DNA of 64,000 bases from contig NZ_BJVD01000001.1 in the NCBI RefSeq assembly GCF_007988965.1, positions 744,001 through 808,000 on the forward strand, in the 5' to 3' direction. The DNA is from Rummeliibacillus stabekisii. Its GTDB lineage: Bacteria; Bacillota; Bacilli; Bacillales_A; Planococcaceae. The notes beneath the pieces are model-generated. The model had not been told where the DNA came from. It made no database searches and was given only the letters and a program-made list of their open reading frames with translations. The stretch's first letter is position 1. Every line of letters begins with the position of its first letter. Both the position numbers and the translations under genes were made by a program. Shown here in pieces: positions 56,600 through 64,000 of this stretch.

Positions 56600-57475
56600 C
56601 TATTCAATATTTTGGACCTGCTCACGCATTTTCTCAAGAATTGACTTAGCTTCAACAACCGCGCTTGCTACTTCAGCTGATTGGTTTTTAGCACCAATCG
56701 TATTAATCTCCCGGTTCATCTCTTGCATTAAGAAGTCTAATTTTCGGCCAATTGCAGCTTCATCTCTTAAGGTTTCATCCACCTGTTTTAAATGGCTGCT
56801 CAAACGGTCAATTTCTTCAGCTATATCCGCTTTTTCTGCAAATACAGCTACTTCCATCAGAACACGCTCTTCTACATGGTCAGCTTGGCAAATTTCTTGA
56901 ATACGAGCCAAGAGTTTAGAACGATACTTTTCCACAGCCATCGCAGATCCTTTCTGTATAATCGTAATCTGCGCTTCTAGCATTGCTTTTAAACGTCGAA
57001 CTGCTTCTAATAATTCTAAACCTTCTCTTTGCCTCATTCCCACTAGAACAGAAGCAGCTTCTTCAGTTGCAAGCTCGATGGCTGCTAAGACCTCTTCTTT
57101 AGACAGTTCCTTTGTTTTTACCGTGACGACTTCTTCTAAGCCTAATATCTCAGCCATAGACCACTGCTTTGTAAGCGGAAGCTTGCTGCTAAGCTCTTCT
57201 TGCGCCTCAATATATGCATCGACTAATGGCCAATTAATATGTATCGATTGACCAAGTGGTTCCATTTCTTTCACATTTACGGATACATCGAGTTTCCCTC
57301 TTGCTACTTTTGTGGAGAGTAGCTTCTTTGCAAATACTTCTGCTTCCGTCCACTCTTTTGGAAATCTCGTTGAAATTTCCAAGAAACGATGATTTACCGA
57401 GCGGATTTCCACGGTCAACTGCAATTGTTCCGTTGTTGTGACACCCCTGCCAAAACCAGTCATACTTCGAACCAA
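56600..57475 (-). CDS. yloC: YloC/YicC family endoribonuclease-like protein
   Basis: 291 residues. TTG at 57475 is chosen because it gives MVRSMTGFGRG, the family's invariant opening; an ATG four codons later would remove it. The conserved C-terminal DUF1732 helix (REINTIGAKNQSAEVASAVVEAKSILEKMREQVQNIE spans about residues 254-291) completes the fold. YicC of E. coli has been reported as an RNase; the physiological role here is open. First gene of a 15-gene operon. Confidence 0.94.
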   Translation of the reverse strand: MVRSMTGFGRGVTTTEQLQLTVEIRSVNHRFLEISTRFPKEWTEAEVFAKKLLSTKVARGKLDVSVNVKEMEPLGQSIHINWPLVDAYIEAQEELSSKLPLTKQWSMAEILGLEEVVTVKTKELSKEEVLAAIELATEEAASVLVGMRQREGLELLEAVRRLKAMLEAQITIIQKGSAMAVEKYRSKLLARIQEICQADHVEERVLMEVAVFAEKADIAEEIDRLSSHLKQVDETLRDEAAIGRKLDFLMQEMNREINTIGAKNQSAEVASAVVEAKSILEKMREQVQNIE

Positions 57476-57510
57476 GGCCCGTCACATCCTTCTTTGCATT
57501 CTATCTAATA

Positions 57511-57539
57511 AGTATAGCACAAGAAATAAATCTTGCGTA
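57511..57539 (-). promoter_or_regulatory. Promoter of the yloC-to-spoVM operon
   Basis: Minus-strand extended -10 TGCTATACT (57519-57511) with a weak -35 TACGCA (57539-57534) at 17-base spacing. Expected start near 57504, about 30 bases before yloC. Confidence 0.5.
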
Positions 57540-57775
57540 CATTGACTAGTAGAGAAGTTTTAAATAATATATCACTCTAAAAACCTCTAATGGCTGAGAC
57601 ATAATTGTTTTAACTCAAAAAAAAACCGAACACTCTGTAAAGTAAATCTCACATTTGTTCGGCTCTTCTTTTTATCATTATTCTATTGAAGCTCAAATAA
57701 ATTGCTAGGTAGGACCTACTACTCTTATTTTGTCCCTAATCTTTATTTAATAGAGTTCCTAAATTGTTTTCAACA
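57540..57775. other. Non-coding region between yloC promoter and methyltransferase gene
   Basis: Together with 57476-57539 this makes a 300-base gap. Apart from the terminator (57617-57662) I see no gene, repeat or control element in it. Confidence 0.6.
57617..57662 (-). terminator. Rho-independent terminator after the methyltransferase gene
   Basis: Arms CCGAACA (57626-57632) and TGTTCGG (57656-57662) with a 23-base loop. On the minus strand they are followed by nine T's. Separates the methyltransferase gene from the yloC operon. Confidence 0.78.
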
Positions 57776-58558
57776 TTACGACTTAATGCCTTTCCAAATA
57801 GTCCATCTATCCTTTTCAATAATGGGATTATTAGTTGTACTATTGATTTGGTCTTTAATGTATACCGCAAGCTCATCTACTTGTTCGTCGTTCAGTTCAT
57901 AGAGAATGGAGCGTCCTGTTCGATTCTTAATATCTTTCATTAAATCATCGAGGTATTGATAAACTTTTCTAGTTTCCCATAAACTATATTCTTCGATAGG
58001 ATGGAAACCATTTTCACTAAGGAACTGCATCACATCATGACTCGGGTGTCTTCTAGAAATTTCTTTATCGATTAAACTTGGATACTTCACAAAAAAGTAT
58101 CCTCTTATATTAGTGACGCTGCCTTTCAGAAGACAATCCTCTGGCGTTCTGTCTTGAATAAGGAAGATACCGCCTGGTTTTAGCAATCGATATCCCTCTT
58201 GAAAACACGCATTTAAATCATCAATATGATGTATGACTGCTCTTTCTAAAATAATATCATATTGCTCATCAGCCAATTTTGTATCTAAAGCATTTCCTAA
58301 TTTAAAATATATATTTGCATAGTCTCTGCAGTTTTCTTTTGCCGTATGTAATAGCTGTTCTGAAAAATCTAAGCCTGTAACTTCTGCAGCCTCCATCTTG
58401 GCTAATGCTTTTGTATAAATTCCTCCGCCACACCCAATATCTAAAACCTTTTTACCTTTCACTTCACATATTTCATTCACTTTATCTATCCACGTTTGAT
58501 CCGCTTCTCTAGTAGAATATGTAAAACGATTAGCCGGTTTATTAAAATCTATTGCCAT
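57776..58558 (-). CDS. Class I SAM-dependent methyltransferase, substrate unknown
   Basis: 260 residues. SAM motif I VLDIGCGGGIYT is at about residues 39-50, motif II TGLDFSEQLL at about 60-69, and motif IV/post region DIILERAVIHHIDDL at about 101-115, followed by LLKPGGIFLIQD. This is the Methyltransf_11/25 type. The C-terminal 90 residues contain no known domain I recognise. ATG start with GGGGGA upstream. It is not part of the conserved Bacillus order and is bounded by its own terminator, so it looks like an accessory insertion. Confidence 0.88.
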   Translation of the reverse strand: MAIDFNKPANRFTYSTREADQTWIDKVNEICEVKGKKVLDIGCGGGIYTKALAKMEAAEVTGLDFSEQLLHTAKENCRDYANIYFKLGNALDTKLADEQYDIILERAVIHHIDDLNACFQEGYRLLKPGGIFLIQDRTPEDCLLKGSVTNIRGYFFVKYPSLIDKEISRRHPSHDVMQFLSENGFHPIEEYSLWETRKVYQYLDDLMKDIKNRTGRSILYELNDEQVDELAVYIKDQINSTTNNPIIEKDRWTIWKGIKS

Positions 58559-58612
58559 AAAAAATCCCCCTTCATTCTCACACTTCTCTGATTTCAGAAA
58601 AGCACCCTCAGT

Positions 58613-58638
58613 TTTATATTCTAGATTTATATTCTAGA
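58613..58638. repeat. Perfect 13-bp tandem repeat in a divergent promoter region
   Basis: TTTATATTCTAGA occurs twice back to back (58613-58625, 58626-58638); each copy ends in the palindrome TCTAGA. It lies between the methyltransferase gene (minus) and rqcH (plus), about 55-80 bases upstream of the methyltransferase start. A regulator-binding site is possible. Confidence 0.75.
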
Positions 58639-58706
58639 AAAGCTTCAGCTATCCCTTTTTTGTATTTTCTTTTATGGCCAATTGAGCACATAATAGGCTC
58701 CATAAA

Positions 58707-58735
58707 TTCATATTGCCTTTAAAAAATGTTAAGAT
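58707..58735 (+). promoter_or_regulatory. Candidate promoter of rqcH
   Basis: Plus-strand TTCATA (58707-58712), 17-base spacer, TAAGAT (58730-58735). Start near 58742, about 25 bases before rqcH. Both hexamers have two mismatches. Confidence 0.35.
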
Positions 58736-58766
58736 AGAACAAAACGTGTTGAAAGAGGAATACCAT

Positions 58767-60461
58767 ATGGCATATGACGGTTTATTTACATTAGCGATGA
58801 CCAATGAATTACAAAAGCTGACGACAGGTCGCATCGCAAAAGTGCATCAACCGAATGCACAAGAAGTAATTCTAACAATCCGGGCAAATGGCAAAAACCA
58901 TAAACTATTATTTTCAATCCATTCATCATACGCCCGCGTCCATTTAACGGACCAATCAGTAGAAAATCCATCTGAACCGCCAATGTTTTGCATGCTCTTA
59001 CGCAAACATATTGAAGGCGGGATTATAGAATCTATTCGCCAAATTGACGGCGACCGAATCATCGTCTTTACAATTACCAGTAAAAATGAAATTGGCGATC
59101 GTATCACGAGAGAATTAATTGCAGAAATCATGGGAAGGCACAGTAATCTTATTTTAATAGAAAAAGAGTCGCACAAAATTGTAGATAGTTTAAAACACTT
59201 GCCGCCTTCCCTGAATAGTTACCGTACAGTGCTTCCTGGTCAAGCCTACATTGCACCACCGCCGCAAGATAAAGTAAATCCAACAGAGGCGGATGCAGTA
59301 GCATTACAATCATTCTTTGGAACGGAGAAAACGGCACAAGACATAGTTCAGCATTTCACAGGCTTTTCTCCACTTCATGCGAAGGAGTTCTTATATCGTA
59401 TAGAGAAAAATCATGACGCTGCCGCCGATTACTTTAACTCCTATATTGAATCGTTCCAGCACGGTGGCGACCAGCCTACATACGTAGAGGTTAATGGTAA
59501 AATTCATTTTTCGCCAACGGCCTTAACACATCTAGATGGCAAGTCTACATCATTTGATACATTAAGCTCATTGTTAGATCGTGTTTTCTTTGCACGGGCT
59601 GAACGAGATCGCGTCAAACAACAGGCAGGCGATTTAGAACGTTGGCTGCAAAACGAAGTGAACAAGTTAAAGTTAAAACTAAAAAAACTGCAAAAAGATT
59701 TGCAGCAGGCAACACGGCTGGACCAGTATCAACTATATGGCGAGTTGCTGATGGCGAACATCTATAATTTTGATAAAGGCGCAAAAGAAATCACCGTTGA
59801 AAATTATTATGATGAAAATCAAGCAGCTGTCACTATACCTTTAAACGAACGAAAAACGCCTATTGAAAATGCGCAAAGCTACTATACAAGATATAACAAA
59901 GCAAAAAATGCGCTTATTATGATTCAAGAACAAATAGACAAGACAAATGATGACATTACGTATTTTGAAATGCTGTCCCAACAAGTGCAGCAAGCATCTC
60001 CTCACGACATTGAAGAAATCCGCGAAGAGTTAGCAGAGCAAGGATTTATGAAAATGCGTGCGAACAAACGAAGAAAAAAACCAACGAAACCAATGCCGGA
60101 AGATTTTATTTCATCCACAGGTATACGCATTTCAGTTGGCAAAAATAATAAACAAAATGACTACCTGACCTTTAAAGTCGCAAAAAAATCTGAAATATGG
60201 ATGCATACAAAAGACATCCCAGGCTCTCACGTCGTTATACATGATGCCGACCCAGATGAAGAAACGATAAGAGAAGCGGCAACATTATCAGCTTATTTTA
60301 GTAAAGCTCGCGAGTCTTCATCCGTTCCTGTTGATTATACGGAAGCTCGCCATGTTAAAAAGCCAAATGGTTCAAAACCTGGTTTTGTCATCTACTTTGA
60401 ACAAAAAACTATTTTTGTTACACCAGATGAAGAGCTTGTTATGAAATTGAAAAAAGACTAA
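58767..60461 (+). CDS. rqcH: RqcH (YloA/FpbA), ribosome-associated quality-control factor
   Basis: 564 residues with ATG at 58767 (AGAGGA seven bases upstream, MAYDGLFTLAMTNEL); an upstream extension of 18 codons is not conserved. RqcH binds stalled 50S-peptidyl-tRNA complexes and recruits tRNA-Ala to add a C-terminal alanine tail. NFACT-N domain about 1-200; a helix-hairpin region; long coiled coils about 275-435 (VNKLKLKLKKLQKDLQQ); NFACT-R about 450-550 (SEIWMHTKDIPGSHVVI). Plus strand, as in B. subtilis. Confidence 0.97.
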   Translation: MAYDGLFTLAMTNELQKLTTGRIAKVHQPNAQEVILTIRANGKNHKLLFSIHSSYARVHLTDQSVENPSEPPMFCMLLRKHIEGGIIESIRQIDGDRIIVFTITSKNEIGDRITRELIAEIMGRHSNLILIEKESHKIVDSLKHLPPSLNSYRTVLPGQAYIAPPPQDKVNPTEADAVALQSFFGTEKTAQDIVQHFTGFSPLHAKEFLYRIEKNHDAAADYFNSYIESFQHGGDQPTYVEVNGKIHFSPTALTHLDGKSTSFDTLSSLLDRVFFARAERDRVKQQAGDLERWLQNEVNKLKLKLKKLQKDLQQATRLDQYQLYGELLMANIYNFDKGAKEITVENYYDENQAAVTIPLNERKTPIENAQSYYTRYNKAKNALIMIQEQIDKTNDDITYFEMLSQQVQQASPHDIEEIREELAEQGFMKMRANKRRKKPTKPMPEDFISSTGIRISVGKNNKQNDYLTFKVAKKSEIWMHTKDIPGSHVVIHDADPDEETIREAATLSAYFSKARESSSVPVDYTEARHVKKPNGSKPGFVIYFEQKTIFVTPDEELVMKLKKD

Positions 60462-60466
60462 ATAGT

Positions 60467-60504
60467 AAAGAACCGTCTAGCTCCTCAGCTGGCGGTTCTT
60501 TTTT
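60467..60504 (+). terminator. Rho-independent terminator after rqcH
   Basis: Outer arms AAAGAACCG (60467-60475) and CGGTTCTTT (60493-60501), with an inner AGCT/AGCT pair, followed by T's on the plus strand. Confidence 0.88.
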
Positions 60505-60580
60505 CTACCTAATTCCCTTTTATTAATTATGCCAATGTAATAGCAGTATCATCATATAATAATTAATACCTACACAATCA

Positions 60581-61162
60581 CTAGTCTGTCTCCAACCAAC
60601 TTGCTTCAGGTTGCCCAGATTCATTGCGAATACCTTTTGCTACTCCTATAAAGCCAATAACTGAGCCAATCACCTCAATCCACCAACCGATTGTATTGAT
60701 TGTTTCGCTTTCTTCTCCTCTAAGTGTTTTAATTCCAGCAAGAGCTACCATGGAGTATCCAACTGTTTCTAAAAAGCTACCATATATTTCATATAAAGCA
60801 AGGGGAGTTGGTTCCTCTTCTAGTGCCGCCACAAAGGAAAGACCCCCACCAGTTGCTTCAGTAAGAGATTCTTGAATCTCCAACTTTATCCTATCTTCTT
60901 CATTTGCCGTTGCGACAATGGCAATTATTGTGATTAGATTACCAATTACTTTTAGCTGTATACCCAATTTCCCTAATGAATATTGTTTGATACTATCTGC
61001 TACTAAAGCTCCTCCCGTAGCTTGTAAAGTTCCTCCGACTAACTCAAGAGAGGTTGATGCCTCTTCACTTTTTATTATTGATGGCGTGTTTCCAATTGCT
61101 GCGATTGTTGTACCTATTGCATTTATTAAAGATCCGAATAACGCTTGTATTTGATTGTCCAA
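60581..61162 (-). CDS. Repetitive hydrophobic protein of unknown function
   Basis: 193 residues; I do not recognise a characterised family. The sequence consists of repeated amphipathic/hydrophobic units built around a Gly-containing pattern: LFGSLINAIGTTIAAIG (about 9-25), LVGGTLQATGGALVAD (about 41-56), LGIQLKVIGNLITIIAI (about 66-82), IYGSFLETVGYSMVALAG (about 128-145) and IGWWIEVIGSVIGFIG (about 160-175). Between them lie acidic linkers. No signal peptide is evident. TTG start at 61162 with GGAGG six bases upstream. It stands alone between two terminators, next to rqcH and pyrE. Membrane association or self-assembly is plausible but unproven. Confidence 0.8.
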   Translation of the reverse strand: MDNQIQALFGSLINAIGTTIAAIGNTPSIIKSEEASTSLELVGGTLQATGGALVADSIKQYSLGKLGIQLKVIGNLITIIAIVATANEEDRIKLEIQESLTEATGGGLSFVAALEEEPTPLALYEIYGSFLETVGYSMVALAGIKTLRGEESETINTIGWWIEVIGSVIGFIGVAKGIRNESGQPEASWLETD

Positions 61163-61283
61163 TTCTCCCCTCCTTCTAAAGCATCTTACTTATATATAAT
61201 GCAGAACAGTTGACTTACGGAAGGGTAATGGCCTTTACAATGTTAGATTTTTTGATTGAATACAATTATCACATATAAGTAAT

Positions 61284-61324
61284 ACAAAAAGACTGCAAAC
61301 AAAATTTAAATTTGTCTACAGTCT
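61284..61324 (-). terminator. Rho-independent terminator after pyrE
   Basis: Outer arms AGACTG (61290-61295) and CAGTCT (61319-61324) and inner ACAAA/TTTGT pairs. On the minus strand they are followed by TTTTGTATT. Ends the pyrimidine operon. Confidence 0.8.
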
Positions 61325-61361
61325 GCATAAGCCTACTACAATATTTCTATTGCTAGTTCTA

Positions 61362-61997
61362 TTAAAGCTTTCCTTCTTTTAAATCAGCATGCCATTGAAG
61401 CAGTCCTGGAATATCAGAGGGTTGGATTTCCTGGTTCTCTTTCGCTGTTTCGACTAATGTTTCAAAGTTAGTCAGGCTTTTGTACGGTACGCCTGCTTCT
61501 GTGAAATTCTCATCTGCTCGGTTCAACATGTATGAATACACAGACACAACCCCTATGACTTCTGCCCCTTCACGTCGAAGTGCTTCTACTGCATTAATGC
61601 TTGAACCACCAGTAGAAATAATATCTTCCACAACAACTACTTTTTGTCCTCTATGTAGTTTCCCTTCAGTTTGATTGCCTTGTCCGTGCCCTTTTGGCTT
61701 CGATCGAACATAGACCATCGGCAAATCTAGAAGATCACTTACCCATGCAGCGTGTGGAATGCCTGCTGTGGCGGTCCCCGCAACCACTTCTGCCACTGGG
61801 AAGTTTTCCTGAATTAACTGTGCCAGTCCCTTAGCAATGGTCTTTCGTACGTTTGGATAAGAGATGGTTAGACGCGTATCACAATAGATTGGTGATTTAA
61901 TTCCAGATGCCCATGTAAAAAGGTTGGTTGGATTGATGGAAACAGCCCCTGCCTTCAACATACCTTGCGCTACTTCTTTTTGAATTGTCATTGTCAT
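61362..61997 (-). CDS. pyrE: PyrE, orotate phosphoribosyltransferase
   Basis: 211 residues. It converts orotate plus PRPP to OMP. The PRPP-binding loop VVVEDIISTGGSS is at about residues 118-130, and the flexible catalytic loop RSKPKGHGQGNQ is at about 93-104. ATG at 61997 with GGAGG eight bases upstream; the next in-frame ATG is two codons on. Last gene of the pyr operon, one base from pyrF. Confidence 0.98.
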   Translation of the reverse strand: MTMTIQKEVAQGMLKAGAVSINPTNLFTWASGIKSPIYCDTRLTISYPNVRKTIAKGLAQLIQENFPVAEVVAGTATAGIPHAAWVSDLLDLPMVYVRSKPKGHGQGNQTEGKLHRGQKVVVVEDIISTGGSSINAVEALRREGAEVIGVVSVYSYMLNRADENFTEAGVPYKSLTNFETLVETAKENQEIQPSDIPGLLQWHADLKEGKL

Positions 61998-61998
61998 A

Positions 61999-62706
61999 TT
62001 ATTGTCCTCCCCATTGCTCTAAAACCGTATGATAGCTTTCTACTGAATCCACACTTTGCGTAATCGCTCTGCCTACGACAATATGTGTCGAGCCTTTTTC
62101 TCTTGCAACTGCTGGTGTGGCAATCCGTTTCTGGTCATGCGCTTCGCCGCCTTCTAAACGAATACCAGGTGTGACTTTTAAAAATTCCTTGCCGCAAGCT
62201 TCTTCGATTGCCTTTGCTTCCAAAACAGAGCAAACAACACCATCAAGGCCTGCATCTTTTGTTAGAAGTGCATAATTCAACACTGATTCCTCAAGCGTTG
62301 TCATGATCTTTTGCTCTTTTTGCATTTCTTCTTCCGTTGTAGAAGTAAGTTGTGTAACAGCGATTAGTAGAGGTCTCTTTTTTCCCTCTGGAGTTCCTTC
62401 TTGCAACCCCCCAAGTGCTGCTTTCATCATCTCACTACCGCCTGCAGCATGTACATTTACCATATCAACACCTAATCTTGCTAACCCGCGCATAGCTGAT
62501 TTAACTGTGTTTGGTATATCGTGCAATTTTAAATCTAGGAAAATTTCATGTCCTAAATCTTTTATTTTTTTTATGATTGAACTACCTTCTTGTAAAAAAA
62601 GTTCTAGACCTATTTTTACGTATAGAGGTTCATTATATTGTTCTAAAAAGGCAAAAACGTCTTCTTCCCCTGGGAAGTCTAAGGCAATAATAGGCTTATC
62701 TGTCAT
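61999..62706 (-). CDS. pyrF: PyrF, orotidine 5'-phosphate decarboxylase
   Basis: 235 residues. It makes UMP from OMP. The catalytic tetrad motif [11 protein letters not shown] is at about residues 58-68, [10 protein letters not shown] is N-terminal and [10 protein letters not shown] holds the phosphate. ATG at 62706; the pyrD stop is directly upstream. Confidence 0.98.
   Translation of the reverse strand: MTDKPIIALDFPGEEDVFAFLEQYNEPLYVKIGLELFLQEGSSIIKKIKDLGHEIFLDLKLHDIPNTVKSAMRGLARLGVDMVNVHAAGGSEMMKAALGGLQEGTPEGKKRPLLIAVTQLTSTTEEEMQKEQKIMTTLEESVLNYALLTKDAGLDGVVCSVLEAKAIEEACGKEFLKVTPGIRLEGGEAHDQKRIATPAVAREKGSTHIVVGRAITQSVDSVESYHTVLEQWGGQ

Positions 62707-64000
<1,294 letters not shown>

Noticed and set aside
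57234-57485. GTG-started frame overlapping the yloC start
   Set aside because: It lies in another frame within the conserved yloC N-terminus; yloC has the family opening SMTGFGR and continues for 291 residues.
60522-60567. ATTAATTAT / ATAATTAAT inverted repeat downstream of the orphan gene
   Set aside because: Arms are only A and T with a 28-base loop; expected by chance in such AT-rich DNA and not a convincing terminator.

Overview
The window is a low-G+C chromosomal segment from a member of the Bacilli. It follows the well-known Bacillus subtilis gene order from the end of the pyr operon to the start of the fla/che operon almost gene for gene. Nearly everything is on the minus strand, so transcription runs from high to low coordinates. 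Ribosome-binding sites are AGGAGG-type, TTG and GTG starts are frequent, and a SpoVM-like sporulation peptide is present. Together these point to a flagellated, endospore-forming member of the Bacillales. Protein divergence from B. subtilis (HslV, CodY, SMC) and the absence of ylqD and remA from their usual places suggest a Planococcaceae-like relative (Lysinibacillus/Sporosarcina/Viridibacillus type). That family placement is an inference and was not computed.

Layout from right to left, in the direction of transcription. 64.0-61.3 kb: end of the pyrimidine operon (pyrK, pyrD, pyrF, pyrE). 61.2-57.6 kb: a small variable zone with a repetitive hydrophobic protein of unknown function, rqcH (plus strand, ribosome quality control) and a SAM methyltransferase. 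57.5-42.7 kb: one long operon, yloC-gmk-rpoZ-coaBC-priA-def-fmt-rsmB-rlmN-prpC-prkC-rsgA-rpe-thiN-spoVM, covering nucleotide and CoA synthesis, replication restart, translation initiation, rRNA modification and Ser/Thr phospho-signalling. 42.5 kb: rpmB on the plus strand. 42.2-32.6 kb: yloU-fakA, sdaAB-sdaAA-recG, then the phospholipid/fatty-acid operon fapR-plsX-fabD-fabG-acpP with a clear FapR operator. 32.3-24.2 kb: rnc-smc-ftsY, ylxM-ffh and rpsP-khpA (RNA processing, chromosome organisation, SRP targeting). 23.9-19.7 kb: rimM-trmD, rplS with a probable L19 leader, lepB-rbgA, rnhB. 19.7-17.5 kb: ylqG-ylqH, which look like a detached FliK-like/FlhB-C-like pair. 17.3-10.7 kb: sucCD, dprA-topA-trmFO. 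10.5-6.8 kb: xerC-hslV-hslU-codY. 6.2 kb to the left edge: flgB-flgC-fliE-fliF-fliG-fliH-fliI-fliJ, the first genes of the flagellar operon.

The gene content is mostly conserved housekeeping. The useful observations are regulatory or small-scale. They include a 48-codon SpoVM homologue with an unusual basic tail ending inside a terminator, and a 13/15 CodY box ahead of the operon that encodes CodY. A strong promoter sits directly in front of codY inside the hslU 3' end, and the fla/che operon has a strong SigA-type promoter with a leader of about 310 nt. The fapR promoter shares its -35 and spacer with the recG terminator. The variable zone around rqcH carries a 13-bp perfect tandem repeat. 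I found no CRISPR array, insertion sequence, prophage, rRNA or tRNA gene. No clearly new multi-gene system is present; the best candidates for new biology are the ylqG-ylqH pair, the repetitive orphan protein and the extended SpoVM.
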